DNA of 64,000 bases from Pseudarthrobacter sp. NS4 (GCF_024758005.1 NZ_CP103288.1:3906001-3970000); one strand, 5' to 3'; counted from the stretch's first letter, positions 46,788 through 56,697 are shown. Numbers and translations: made by a program. The notes: a model not told the origin generated them from the letters alone.

Positions 46788-47621
46788 CTAGGGCGAGGGC
46801 GTCGGCGAAGCCGTGGACGTCTCGCCCTCTACGGTCTCGGTGACCGTTGCCGTCGGTGACGCTGTATCATCGGGCGAAGCCGTGCTGGTGGTGGTCGACG
46901 TCGGGCTGGACGTTGCGCCGCCTTCGGCGTCCTCAAGGACTTCGTTAATGAGGTCCTCAAGTTCCTTCTGGTCCGCGTCGCCCAGGTCCGCGCCGCTCTT
47001 GGTGGCCACAACCAGCAGCCGGCCCTCAGCCGCGGAAACCTGCATCAGCTCCTGGTTCTCCCCGCTGCGGGTGCTGAGGGTTGCGAAAGTTTCAGCCGCG
47101 TCCGTTTCAGCCTGCACTTCCTCGCTGGAGACTTCGTAGCTCTGGCCCAGGGCTTCAACCGTGAAGGTGGAGCACTGGCTCATCTTGCCTTTGATCTCCG
47201 TGAGGACTTCCTCGGCGTCAGGACCTTCGCTGCCGGACTGGGCGGAGAGGGTGCGGGGCTGGTCGCCTTCGGATAGCGCGACGGCCACCTCGCCTTCTTC
47301 CACGGTGTCCAGCAGGCCTGCGGTGGCGATGTCCTTGCAGTCCTCAGGGTCAACGGTTGCCGTGCTCAGGAGCAGGTTGGCGATGTTCCCGCCCTGGTCC
47401 ACCTGCTCCTTGGAGTAGAGCTTGAGTTCGTTGCCGTCGGCGTCCGTCTTGCCGGAGATGAGATCGCGCAGCTCATCCTCGGTATACACCTTGTCAGCCG
47501 CGGCGGTTTCGGTGGCAGTGGCCGTTGCGGTGGGGCTGGCTGCCCCGTCTCCGCCACCGGTGCAGCCGGCCAGTGCCAGCATTGCCGCAGTCATCAATCC
47601 AAGCGCAGGTACTTTTCGCAT
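46788..47621 (-). CDS. Thr/Ser-rich lipoprotein, function unknown
   Basis: A 277-residue lipoprotein: signal MRKVPALGLMTAAMLALAGC with lipobox LAGC, a Thr/Ala linker, a folded middle (KVYTEDELRDLISGKTDADG, DCKDIATAGLLD, MSQCSTFTVEALGQSYEV) and a Thr/Ser/Pro tail. GAAGGGG precedes the ATG. The fold resembles DUF5642-like mycobacterial/Arthrobacter lipoproteins, but I cannot confirm it. Located at the cell surface. Confidence 0.75.
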   Translation of the reverse strand: MRKVPALGLMTAAMLALAGCTGGGDGAASPTATATATETAAADKVYTEDELRDLISGKTDADGNELKLYSKEQVDQGGNIANLLLSTATVDPEDCKDIATAGLLDTVEEGEVAVALSEGDQPRTLSAQSGSEGPDAEEVLTEIKGKMSQCSTFTVEALGQSYEVSSEEVQAETDAAETFATLSTRSGENQELMQVSAAEGRLLVVATKSGADLGDADQKELEDLINEVLEDAEGGATSSPTSTTTSTASPDDTASPTATVTETVEGETSTASPTPSP

Positions 47622-47725
47622 CAGGTGAACCCCTTCGAAATAGGAAGCATGCTTAGTGTTTCCTACTGTAAAGGGTTTGGGCCCAAGTGTGAAATACCGA
47701 CTTGGTAACGGTCCAAAGCTCCAGG

Positions 47726-48565
47726 TCAGGCCGGCTGTTTCCCCTGCTCCGGCAACGGCGAATGCCGCCACGCACCACTTGCCTTCGCCTGGTGTCCCAG
47801 GTTACGGGAGATGGCGCGGGCGGCGGCACGTACCAGCGGCACCAGTTCATGGGCGGGCGTGGCAGCGTCAGGAACCACGATTGACAGCGCCGCCACAACG
47901 TCGCCGTCGGCTCCACGGATGGGAGCGGCAACGGATACAGTGCGGGACGGACGGCTTCTTCGGACCACCGCGGCGCCGGAATGTTTGACCCCGGCGAGCG
48001 CGGCCCGCAGCCCGGGGCCCGGGATGCTTTCGGAACCCGGTTCGGCTTCCGCTGGCTGCGCGAGCAACTCCGCCTGGAATTCAGGAGCGGCGTGGGCCAG
48101 CAGGACCTGCCCGACGGCGGTGGTGCGCAATGGCATCCGGCCTCCCACCCGGTAGGCGACTTCGGTCGCGGTGCGGGAGGAGAGCCTGTCGATAAGCACA
48201 GCGTCCCTGCCTTCACGGACGGCGAGGAGTACGTGGTGCCGCGTGACCTCATACAGGTCCTCGAGATACGGGAGCGCGATCTGGCGCACCCCATGGCCGC
48301 GGGGCGCCAACGATGCGATTTCCCAGAGCCGGACACCCACCACGTAACGCCCGTCCTCCAACCTCTCCAGGGCACCCCACTCCGTTAGGTGCCGCACCAG
48401 GCGAAGGGCGGTGGCGGGGGCAAGGCCGGCAAGCCGGGACAACTCGGACAGGTTCAGGGCCCGGCGCTGCTCACTGAATTGCGCCAGCAGGCTGAGGGCA
48501 CGCACCACCACGGGGTCTGCGGGGCCTTCCTGAACCGGCCTGGCCCCGCGGCCTGCTCCCGCCAT
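47726..48565 (-). CDS. IclR family transcriptional regulator
   Basis: A 279-residue regulator: N-terminal winged helix (LSELSRLAGLAPATALRLVR) and C-terminal effector domain (VLIDRLSSRTATEVAYRVGG, MPLRTTAVGQVLLA). It is divergent from an AAHS transporter with a perfect inverted repeat between. Aromatic-acid-type ligand is likely from the transporter class; inference. GGAGG lies 6 nt before the ATG. Confidence 0.88.
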   Translation of the reverse strand: MAGAGRGARPVQEGPADPVVVRALSLLAQFSEQRRALNLSELSRLAGLAPATALRLVRHLTEWGALERLEDGRYVVGVRLWEIASLAPRGHGVRQIALPYLEDLYEVTRHHVLLAVREGRDAVLIDRLSSRTATEVAYRVGGRMPLRTTAVGQVLLAHAAPEFQAELLAQPAEAEPGSESIPGPGLRAALAGVKHSGAAVVRRSRPSRTVSVAAPIRGADGDVVAALSIVVPDAATPAHELVPLVRAAARAISRNLGHQAKASGAWRHSPLPEQGKQPA

Positions 48566-48633
48566 GATGCCTCCAGTTCCTTACGCGCCGAGTAGTTCAA
48601 GCCTTCCGCTTGTGGCCTCCGTCACAAAGTGTA

Positions 48634-48650
48634 TTTTCACTGAGTGAAAA
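48634..48650. promoter_or_regulatory. IclR operator candidate
   Basis: TTTTCACTGAGTGAAAA is a perfect inverted repeat (8-bp arms, 1-nt centre) between the divergent IclR and MFS genes. Confidence 0.7.
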
Positions 48651-48740
48651 GTACGATTTCGAAGGCTTGGGTTCGGGGACAGGCTGATGGACGTCCCGCC
48701 GGCGAAATTTGCCTGCCACCCTTACCGATTGGAATCAACG

Positions 48741-50039
48741 ATGAACTCCAACGCCCCCAGGAAATCCCTGGTTGGAATTTTTGTCTTGTGCTGGCTTGGC
48801 CTGCTCGCCGACGGTTACGACCTCTACGTCTACGGCGCCACCCTTCCCGGGCTGATCGGCCAGCCGCCCTTCAACGTAACGCCTGCCGCCGCAGGCGCCG
48901 TGGGCTCCATCGCGCTGGTGGGGATGCTGCTCGGCTCCCTCATCGTCGGCACCCTGACGGACCGGCTGGGCCGGCGCCGCATCTTCGTCAGCGCCCTGGC
49001 GCTGTTTTCGCTGGCCATGTTGGCATGCGCCGCGGCGCCCAGCTGGGAGTCGTTTGCGTTCTACCGCTTCATCGCGTGCTTCGGCGTGGGCGGCTTGCTT
49101 CCGACGGCGGTGGCGCTCACCAACGAGTTCGCACCGCCCGGCCGGAAATCACTGATCCTCGGGGCCGTCCTGACCGGACCGGCCACGGGCACGGTGGCGG
49201 CTTCCCTGACCTCGCTGGCGCTGCTGGAATCCAGCGGTTTCCGCCCGGTGTACGCCATCGGCGCAGGAGGCTTGCTGCTGGTTCCGTTCGCGTGGTTCCT
49301 GCTGCCCGAGTCGCCGTCATTCCTGCGGACCCAGCTCCGTAATGCCGAGGCAGATCGCATTGAGGCACTGTATGGCCTGCCCCGCACCACGGAAGTCCCC
49401 GCCACGGGCATTCGCGTTTCGCCCACCCGCGCGTTGTTCGCCAACGGCACCGCCCACACCACCTTCCTGCTGTGGGCCATCACGGTGCTGAGCCTGCTGA
49501 CAATCTTCGGCGTCAGCACGTGGCTCCCCCAGATCATGCGGACCGCAGGGTTCGGTGTCGGTTCCTCCGTGTCGTTCCTGCTGGCCTACTCAGTGGGCGC
49601 CGTTGTGGGTACGGTCCTGGCGTCCGTGGCCAGCCAGAAGTTCGGACCGCGGCCGCTGGTGATCGTGGGCTTCATCAGTGCCGCCATCGCCCTGCTCCTG
49701 ATGTCCTTCAACCCGCCGGCCGCGCTCATGACGGTGCTCGCCGGCGTCGCAGGCTTTGGTGGGCTGGGCACACAGAACATGATCAACGACTACATCGCGC
49801 AGTTCTACCCTGCGGCCACCCGCGCCACGGGGCTGGGTTGGGCACTCGCGGTGGGCCGTATCGGAGCCATCGCCGGCCCCACCTACGGGGCACTGCTGGT
49901 GAGCTTCGGCGGCGGGGTGCCGGCGGCCGCAATGGCCTTTGCGGCACCTGCCCTGCTGGGCGCGGTCCTCATGCTGGCTCTCCGGACCCGGACCGCGAAG
50001 CGTTCCATCGTGGCTCCCGACGCCGAACTGGTGGCCTGA
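48741..50039 (+). CDS. MFS transporter, aromatic acid:H+ symporter (AAHS) type
   Basis: A 432-residue 12-helix transporter with AAHS hallmarks: LLADGYDLYVYG in helix 1 and GTLTDRLGRRR after helix 2. Such proteins import benzoate-type aromatic acids. GGAATCAACG precedes the ATG. Regulation by the divergent IclR through the site at 48634-48650 is likely. Confidence 0.88.
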   Translation: MNSNAPRKSLVGIFVLCWLGLLADGYDLYVYGATLPGLIGQPPFNVTPAAAGAVGSIALVGMLLGSLIVGTLTDRLGRRRIFVSALALFSLAMLACAAAPSWESFAFYRFIACFGVGGLLPTAVALTNEFAPPGRKSLILGAVLTGPATGTVAASLTSLALLESSGFRPVYAIGAGGLLLVPFAWFLLPESPSFLRTQLRNAEADRIEALYGLPRTTEVPATGIRVSPTRALFANGTAHTTFLLWAITVLSLLTIFGVSTWLPQIMRTAGFGVGSSVSFLLAYSVGAVVGTVLASVASQKFGPRPLVIVGFISAAIALLLMSFNPPAALMTVLAGVAGFGGLGTQNMINDYIAQFYPAATRATGLGWALAVGRIGAIAGPTYGALLVSFGGGVPAAAMAFAAPALLGAVLMLALRTRTAKRSIVAPDAELVA

Positions 50040-50291
50040 CCGCGCCAACCCTAAGGCGGGCCGGCAGAACCGCTGCCGCCCCGCCGCCCGCGCTGGACCC
50101 TGTCGAGGCACTGGCCGCTCCAACAGGCAGAGATGAACCGCGTTCTGACCAGCGGCGGCAGGCTTGCGCTTGAGCTGGTAGCGTCGCTTCTCGAGAGCGG
50201 GTCAATGCCGTCCACATCCGCCAAGGCAAGTCTGCAGGGCCATTCCGGCGCATGGCGGGCCGACGCTGCCGACCCTGCCCTCGCAGCCCGC

Positions 50292-51548
50292 ATGACCCGC
50301 AGCACTGACAACCGGAGGCGTGTAACCATCAGCAGCGAACTGATACTTCGCGGACGCATCGTTACCGGAAGCATGGACGTTACCGACGGCGCCGTAGCGG
50401 TCGACGGCGGCCGCATCACCTTCGCGGGGCCGGCGTCGGAATTTCCCGGCTCGAATTCTGCCCGCGAGGCACTTCCCGCTGCTGCTGACCGCATTCTTTT
50501 GCCCGGCCTGGTGGACCTGCACTGCCACGGCGCGCAAGGCTGTGACTTCTCCGAGGGATCCGTCGACGGCGCCCGGTCCGCCGCCAGGTACCTGCACAGC
50601 CGGGGAACCACCACGCTGCTGGCGAGCCTGGTGACGGGATCGCCGGAGCACCTGGTCCGGAACCTCAAGGCGCTGCGGACACTCGCCGAGGAGGGGCTGA
50701 TAGCCGGTTCCCATCTGGAGGGACCCTTCCTCGCGTCCGGTCAGTGCGGCGCACACGACCCCGGGCTGCTGCTGGAACCGGACGCCCGCCTGGTGGGCGA
50801 ACTGCTGGAAGCGGCCGGTCCCACTTTGGCCTCCATGACCCTGGCCGCCGAACTTCCCGGCGCCGCGGTGCTTGTGGACCTGCTCGCACCCCAGGGGATC
50901 ATCCCGTCCCTGGGACACACGGCCGCCGACCACCACGCTGCCGCAGAATTCCTGGATCGCGCAGCCGCCGGACTCGGCGATCCAGCAAACCCGACCGGAC
51001 GGTTCCGTCCCACCGTTACCCATCTCTTCAATGCCATGCCCAGCCTGCACCACCGCTCCCCCGGCCCCGTTTCAGCCAGCCTTCGAGCGGCACATGCCGG
51101 GAACGCCGTCGTGGAGCTGATCGCCGACGGCGTCCACCTGGCTCCCGAGACCGTCAAGCTGGTATTCGATCTGGTAGGGGCAGAAAACATTGCCCTGGTC
51201 ACGGATTCCATGGCGGCCACCGGCCTGCAGGACGGGCAATACCGGCTGGGCACGGTCGCCGTAACGGTGGGCCAGGGCGTGGCACGGGTGGACAGCACCG
51301 GTGCCATCGCCGGCGGAACCGCCACTTTGCTGGATGTTGTCCGTACAACCGTCGCCGCGGGAGTCGCATTGCAGGATGCCGTCCTGGCGGCCAGCGCCGT
51401 TCCGGCTGCGGTCCTGGGAATCTCCTCGCAGGCAGGCGACCTGCGCGCGGAGATGCCGGCCGACGTCGTCGTCGTTGATTCAGACCTGAACCTGGGCGGG
51501 GTGCTGCGACGGGGTGAGTGGGTCACTGCGCTGGAACGGTCCGCGTAA
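50292..51548 (+). CDS. nagA: N-acetylglucosamine-6-phosphate deacetylase
   Basis: A 418-residue amidohydrolase: PGLVDLHCHGAQGCDF (metal HxH), HLEGPFLASGQCGAHDP, SLGHTAADHH, THLFNAMPSLHHRSPG, VELIADGVHLAP and LVTDSMAATGLQDGQY are all NagA signatures. It makes glucosamine-6-phosphate and acetate from GlcNAc-6-P in amino-sugar recycling. Start uncertain: the frame opens at 50133; 50292 gives a normal-length protein, and a GGAGG at 50315 lies further down without a standard start after it. Confidence 0.9.
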   Translation: MTRSTDNRRRVTISSELILRGRIVTGSMDVTDGAVAVDGGRITFAGPASEFPGSNSAREALPAAADRILLPGLVDLHCHGAQGCDFSEGSVDGARSAARYLHSRGTTTLLASLVTGSPEHLVRNLKALRTLAEEGLIAGSHLEGPFLASGQCGAHDPGLLLEPDARLVGELLEAAGPTLASMTLAAELPGAAVLVDLLAPQGIIPSLGHTAADHHAAAEFLDRAAAGLGDPANPTGRFRPTVTHLFNAMPSLHHRSPGPVSASLRAAHAGNAVVELIADGVHLAPETVKLVFDLVGAENIALVTDSMAATGLQDGQYRLGTVAVTVGQGVARVDSTGAIAGGTATLLDVVRTTVAAGVALQDAVLAASAVPAAVLGISSQAGDLRAEMPADVVVVDSDLNLGGVLRRGEWVTALERSA

Positions 51549-51634
51549 CGGGCACGTGGGGTCCCGTGGCCTAGCTGATCAGCAGCCAATCTTCAGTCAT
51601 TCCCAGCATGCGGACGCGAACCACAGTTCACGTC

Positions 51635-52210
51635 CTATTCCGTTGAGCCGACCTTGGTGTCTATGAGAAAGCTGGCAACCCTGCGTGCAGTTGTTGTTCC
51701 CTGTCCAGCTTCACGCAGTCGCATCGCCAAGACGCCGGTGACCACGAGCAGCAGTTCCTCGGCCAGCGCCTGGGCTTGGCGCCCGACAACGGGAACGGCG
51801 AATTCTGCAAGCCGGGTTTGAAACGAATTAGTGTCTGCCCGCACAGCCTCGAGGATTCCGGCAGGCGCGTCGGCATACTCAGCGGCAGAACCCAGGAATG
51901 CGCACCAGCGCGCACCGCCAGGGCTTGCCATGAACTCGTCCAGCGCATCGAAGACCGCCAGCAGCTTTCCCCGGGCTGTTGCCTGGCGCTCGATGGCCCG
52001 GTCCCACGCAGCAAGCCATGCCTTATGACGTCTGTTCAGGGCGGCTGCAACCAGCGCTTCCTTACTCGGGTAACCGCGGTAAAGCGTGGCCGCCGATACC
52101 CCCGCCCTGTCAAGGATTACGTCAACCGGTGTAGCGGCGATTCCGTGGGTGAAGAAGAGCTCATCCGCGGCATCGAGCAGCTTTTCCTCAGTTTTTGAAC
52201 GAATTCCCAT
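51635..52210 (-). CDS. TetR family transcriptional regulator
   Basis: A 191-residue regulator with helix-turn-helix VDVILDRAGVSAATLYRGYP and a helical ligand domain. It is divergent from an MFS gene with a perfect 14-bp palindrome between the two starts, so it most likely represses the transporter. The ligand is unknown, perhaps the transported compound. Confidence 0.87.
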   Translation of the reverse strand: MGIRSKTEEKLLDAADELFFTHGIAATPVDVILDRAGVSAATLYRGYPSKEALVAAALNRRHKAWLAAWDRAIERQATARGKLLAVFDALDEFMASPGGARWCAFLGSAAEYADAPAGILEAVRADTNSFQTRLAEFAVPVVGRQAQALAEELLLVVTGVLAMRLREAGQGTTTARRVASFLIDTKVGSTE

Positions 52211-52214
52211 AGAA

Positions 52215-52228
52215 ATAGCCTAGGCTAT
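52215..52228. promoter_or_regulatory. TetR operator candidate
   Basis: ATAGCCTAGGCTAT, a perfect palindrome 4 bp from each of the two divergent start codons. It overlaps both translation-start regions, implying leaderless or very short leaders. Confidence 0.75.
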
Positions 52229-52232
52229 AAAA

Positions 52233-53396
52233 ATGAAACGTACGTTTTCGTTTTCGCCTGCCAGGGATGGCATGTTGCTTGCCGCGGGCACTAGCTTCAT
52301 CGCGATGACCTATGGCCTGATCCGAATGGCGTACGGCCTCTTTCTTCCGGACGTGCAAGCCGAACTTTCCTTCAGCGCAGCCGCGGCGGGCCTGATTTCA
52401 TCCGGCGCGTCTCTGTCCTACTGCATGGGTGCATTGATTGGTTTACGGGCGGGTGCGGCTCACCCGCGCCGGCTGGTCATTGGGGCGGCCCTCTGTGCCG
52501 GCATTGGATCCGCGGGCATGGCCGCAGCGATGCAGCCGGGCGTCTTTGCCCCTTTCGCGATCCTCAGTTCCACCGGCGCCGGTCTTGCATCCCCTGCCCT
52601 CGTGTCCATCATCGGACGCAACGTCGAAAGAAGGGACAACAATCGCGCACAATCGATTGTGAACGCAGGTACCGGGCCCGGACTGATCGTCGCCGGGGTG
52701 CTGGCGCTGGTACTTCTCCCTAACTGGCGGCTCCCCTGGTTCGTCGTAGCCGGCTTCACAATCATCATTGCCGCCCTGGTTCTACGGCTTGACAGAGCAG
52801 GCACCCACCGCTCAGTTGACGAGAACAGGCTTCCGCCCAAATCCTGGTTCGGCGCACACGGCCACATCATCGCCGCTGCACTCTTGGTGGGTGCGGGCTC
52901 GGCTGCCGTATGGACCTTTGGACGAGCCCACCTGGTGGAATCCGGCGCCAGTGAGCCGGTGTCGATAGGAGCCTGGATAGCCCTCGGCATCGGCGGAACA
53001 GCAGTAATCGCCACTGCCGGATGGATGAGCCATTTCCGGCCACCGGGCGCGTGGGCACTCAGTGCCTCCGTGGTTGCCGGCGCTACTGTGATGCTGGGAA
53101 TGGCTCCCGGCTTTACCGCCCTGGCACTACTCGCCTGCGTTGCTTTCGGGTGGGGCTATACCGCCGCCACAGGAGCGCTTATCGCATGGACGCAGGAACG
53201 CGACTTCGATCGTGCTGCAACGGGCACATCCCTTCTTTTTGTCGCCCTCGTCCTGGGGCAGGCCCTCGGCGCCACGGCCGCAGGTGCAGTTGCCGCTGTC
53301 TGGGGGCTCGCTGCCGCTTTCGTACTGGCAGCCGTAGTCACCGGAGCGGCAGTGGCTGTCCCGCATCGGCACAAAACCCTAACGGCGGTGCCTTAA
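52233..53396 (+). CDS. MFS transporter
   Basis: A 387-residue 12-helix transporter (CynX/YbfB-like small MFS) with GALIGLRAGAAHPRRLVIG after helix 2 and duplicated halves. It starts 4 bp after the palindrome with no ribosome site, so translation may be leaderless; a second ATG at 52272 follows AGGGA and is the alternative. Likely regulated by the divergent TetR. Substrate unknown. Confidence 0.83.
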   Translation: MKRTFSFSPARDGMLLAAGTSFIAMTYGLIRMAYGLFLPDVQAELSFSAAAAGLISSGASLSYCMGALIGLRAGAAHPRRLVIGAALCAGIGSAGMAAAMQPGVFAPFAILSSTGAGLASPALVSIIGRNVERRDNNRAQSIVNAGTGPGLIVAGVLALVLLPNWRLPWFVVAGFTIIIAALVLRLDRAGTHRSVDENRLPPKSWFGAHGHIIAAALLVGAGSAAVWTFGRAHLVESGASEPVSIGAWIALGIGGTAVIATAGWMSHFRPPGAWALSASVVAGATVMLGMAPGFTALALLACVAFGWGYTAATGALIAWTQERDFDRAATGTSLLFVALVLGQALGATAAGAVAAVWGLAAAFVLAAVVTGAAVAVPHRHKTLTAVP

Positions 53397-53416
53397 CGCG
53401 AGCGACAGTCCTGGCA

Positions 53417-55158
53417 ATGGGACGCTCTCCTCAAAATGTCGGTGCCTCCTTGGATGATGTTCGTATGGGTTACAGCGTGGATGGAGCAGCGGTGATGGAG
53501 GGCATTCATGCCTCCGCTGCCGCCCTTGGTGCGTTGTTCCTTGAGGATGCGTCGCTGCGGACTGACGCTGCTGCCGGTATTGATGTGTTGCAGCGGCAGT
53601 ACGAGCTCCGGCTGGACCGGATGACGCTGGTGTCCCGGCTGGAAGCGCAGCTGGCCGCGCTCAAGGCCCGGGACGCGGCGGAGAGCATCGAACTGCACCA
53701 GGCCATGACCCCGCCCGAGGCCTCCCCGCAGGACCGGGCCTACGGCGAAATGTCAGCGGTTGAGGAGATCGCCGGCGTCCTGACCATCAGCTCAGGAGCC
53801 GCGGCGGCGTTCGTCCACCAGTCACGCCGGCTGTGCTCGCTGCCGCCAGCCCTGGACGCACTCGCCGCCGGTGCCATGTCATGGCAGCATGCGAGGATCA
53901 TCGCCGACGAGACCGAGGGCCTCGGTCCCGCCGGCGCGGCCGCCCTGGTGGCGCATTTCCTGGACCCGGACGCACCCAACCCGGCACGCTGGTGCCCTCA
54001 CGGTTCCGGGCAAAGGTGCGGACCTGGCGCGAACGCCACCACCCCGAATCCCTCGAAAAACGCCACACCAAGGCCGTCACCGACCGGCGGGTCGAACACT
54101 ACCCGGACCGTGACGGAATGGCCTGGATCTCCGCCTACCTCCCGGCCGACACCGCATCGGCCATCTGGAACCGCACCAACGCCCTCGCCCGCGGCAAGCA
54201 GGGCCCGGACGAAACCCGCACCCTCACCCAGTTGCGCGCCGACGAGTTCGCCACCATGCTCCTCCGGCCAGGACCCACACTCAACGCCCGGGCAGGGGAA
54301 AGCGGCCCCCGGGGCGGGGAGCGCGGATCCGACGACATGATCGGGCTGGCCTCACTGGCAGGAGCCGGGGACGTACATGAGAACCCGGGCGCTGATTGCG
54401 CCGCGGGCACTGCAGGCAACGGCGCGCGTCCGAATCCCGGAAAGGTCCCCGCACCAAGGGCGGACGTGCTGGTCACCGTTCCGGTGTTTTCCCTGCTCGG
54501 CCTCACCGACGAACCCGCCATACTCGACGGGCACGGACCCATCCCCGCCTCCATGGCCCGGAAACTGGTCACGGACGGAACCAACTCCTTCTACCGGGTC
54601 CTGGTTGACCCGAGAGACGGGGCGCCGCTGGAGATCGGCCACAAGAACTACCGGCTGCCCGAAGCGGTGAAGCGCTGGCTGCGGATGCGGGACGGAAAAT
54701 GCACCTTCCCCGGCTGCACCAACCACACCCTGGACAACGAAACCGACCACCTCCTCGCCTGGCACCACGGCGGGACCACCGGGGTCAGCAACCTCGGCCA
54801 GGCCTGCCCCAAACACCACCGGCTCAAACACGCCAGCACCTGGACATCCACCCAAGCCACCAAAAACGAACCACCAGGCTGGACCTCACCCACAGGCCGG
54901 CACTACAAAAGCGAACACCAGGACCGGGAACCACCACACTGGCCCGAGATCCTAGGCGTGCCGGAGATGCTCAATGCTGACGCCTGCCCTCCCAAGGCCA
55001 TCCTGTCGTGGGAGCCGCCACTGGAGGAACCTCCGGGTGACAATTTGCTGGACGTGGACGACATTCCAGCCGATGACCCCATTTGGGAGGACTTCTATGC
55101 CCTGCCGAATGTCTTGCCCCAGGATCCCTTGAGGGACTGGAAACTGGCACTAACTTAG
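53417..55158 (+). pseudogene. DUF222/HNH endonuclease family protein with one frameshift
   Basis: The first frame gives DUF222 (EGIHASAAALGALFLED, AVEEIAGVLTISSGAAAAF, GAMSWQHARIIADETEGL) up to about 53985. A single base is missing near 53988 and the next frame continues LVPSRFRAKVRTWRERHHPE through to an intact C-terminal HNH (CTFPGCTNHTLDNETDHLLAW, CPKHHRLKH). Restoring one base would give about 580 residues. Such 13E12-type genes are abundant in Arthrobacter; function is unclear. Either a recent mutation or a sequencing error. Confidence 0.82.
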
Positions 55159-55217
55159 TTGCTGCTGCTACGGCGCATCTAATCCGCGCCCTGGCAGGCA
55201 GGCAGACTTCCACAAAG

Positions 55218-56096
55218 CTAGTCAGCGCCCGGAAGGCAGACTTCCACGAGCCCGTCGGTAACACGCGTTTCAAACCGTGGCTGCCGGGAGGTGGCTGGTC
55301 CGGCCTGCACTTCACCGGTGCGCAGCGAGAAGGTGCTCCGGTGCCAGGGGCAGACGACGCATGGTTCGCCGTCGCCCCCGCCTTTGAGCTTGCCTTCGTG
55401 CAACGGCCCCGACAGGTGGCTGCAGACGTCGGACAGAACGTTGACGGTGTTCCCTTCACGGTGGACGAGGAGCGGCAACCCTGCAACCTCGCGCTTGTGG
55501 AGCTTTCCTTCGGGCAGGTCCGCAAGCTGCGCCAGGGGATGCCAGCCGGACGGGAAACGGTGCGGGATCTCCTCGCTGTGGTTCACGCCCGCGGCCTGCC
55601 GGTACGTGAGGTGGCCACCAAGGAAACCGCTGGCACTGACCGTGGCAAGTCCAAGGTACGCGAGCACCTTCCCGCTGCCCTGGCTGCCCCTCGCACGCTG
55701 CACCAGCGACGCGATGTAGAGACTTGTTGCCGCGATATTGGCGCCTGCGTGGACCAGGCCCACCCTCTGCTGCTGGCTGTGCAGCTGCGACCAGTCGGTG
55801 AACCCGGCCAGCGCAGACGGTAAAACGCTGATGGTTCCCACGCCGATGAGCACCTTGGCGGCTTTCTCACTGCCCGGGATCGCATCCAGGACCCCGGCCG
55901 AGATCCACGCACCGATGGGTACCTGGACGGCAAGCGGGTGAACCGGGTGGCCGATAGGCACCCCGTGCAGGATGTCCCGGGCCCAACGTGGGCCAATGAC
56001 CTTCTTCACGGCTTTCCGGACAGTCTTGGCCAGCGGGTCAAGCCATTCGGCGTCCTCAAGGCGGGTAACAAGCTCAAGTGCAGGCAGTGGCTTCAT
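55218..56096 (-). CDS. DUF2231 membrane domain fused to Rieske [2Fe-2S] domain
   Basis: A 292-residue protein. Residues about 40-165 form DUF2231 (four membrane helices; HGVPIGHPVHPLAVQVPIGAW, FTDW, HAGANIAA). Residues 185-290 form a Rieske domain with Cys225-x-His227 and Cys249-Pro-Trp-His252 as cluster ligands. The cluster would sit beside the membrane and could shuttle electrons. AAGGGG precedes the ATG. The gene is convergent with the HNH gene. Confidence 0.85.
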   Translation of the reverse strand: MKPLPALELVTRLEDAEWLDPLAKTVRKAVKKVIGPRWARDILHGVPIGHPVHPLAVQVPIGAWISAGVLDAIPGSEKAAKVLIGVGTISVLPSALAGFTDWSQLHSQQQRVGLVHAGANIAATSLYIASLVQRARGSQGSGKVLAYLGLATVSASGFLGGHLTYRQAAGVNHSEEIPHRFPSGWHPLAQLADLPEGKLHKREVAGLPLLVHREGNTVNVLSDVCSHLSGPLHEGKLKGGGDGEPCVVCPWHRSTFSLRTGEVQAGPATSRQPRFETRVTDGLVEVCLPGAD

Positions 56097-56189
56097 GTGA
56101 TTCCCCTTACCCGGTTTCCCGGTATCCAGTCGTTGCCCGAGAGCTTAGCCGCTGGGCGCAGGTGCCAACAGGGCGTGGCATCGGGATCA

Positions 56190-56245
56190 GGGCTCCGGGC
56201 TCCGGGCTCCGGGCCAGGCTGAGGGGCCAGGCTGAGGGGCCAGGC
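56190..56245. repeat. Short tandem repeats (7-bp x3 and 13-bp x2.5)
   Basis: Three copies of GGGCTCC (56190-56210) are followed by two full copies of CCAGGCTGAGGGG and a third partial one (56214-56245). They lie between divergent/convergent small genes and are probably slippage products. Confidence 0.85.
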
Positions 56246-56250
56246 GCAGA

Positions 56251-56550
56251 CTAGCGGAGCGGTGATCCCAGCACCGTGAACTGGTTGCCGCCCATCTCGC
56301 CGGACAGCAGGGGCACGGCCTCAGCGATCGCGGCCCGCACGCTGTCCAGCTGCAGCGAAGCCTGGTGCGCCTCCGGCGACTTCCACAGTTCACAAACAAA
56401 AACGGTGTCCGGGGCATCGGCACTGACGCCGACTTCATAGAGCAGGCAGCCGGCCTCCTTCAGCCCGGCCATGGGCCGGAGCAGGATGGATACGACGGCG
56501 TCGCGCTGGCCAGGCTTGGTTCCGAGGCTTCCCACATTTGCAAAGGTCAT
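56251..56550 (-). CDS. Antibiotic-biosynthesis monooxygenase (ABM) domain protein
   Basis: A 99-residue dimeric ferredoxin-like ABM protein (GSLGTKPGQRDAVVSILLRP, GCLLYEVGVSAD, VFVCELWKSPEAHQASLQ). Members are quinol monooxygenases or heme-degrading enzymes. The start at 56550 matches the family N-terminus, though the ribosome site is weak; the frame continues upstream. Confidence 0.8.
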   Translation of the reverse strand: MTFANVGSLGTKPGQRDAVVSILLRPMAGLKEAGCLLYEVGVSADAPDTVFVCELWKSPEAHQASLQLDSVRAAIAEAVPLLSGEMGGNQFTVLGSPLR

Positions 56551-56697
56551 GGGGACAGTCTGCCGGAAGGTGTGGCAGAACCACCCAGCTAAAACAACAG
56601 AAATTTGCCGGCTACCTGTGATCCAAGCGCCATTTTTGGGTAATAACACAACTGGCTAAAGCAGTCGGCCAACTGGCAGTCATCGGGAGCAGGAGCC

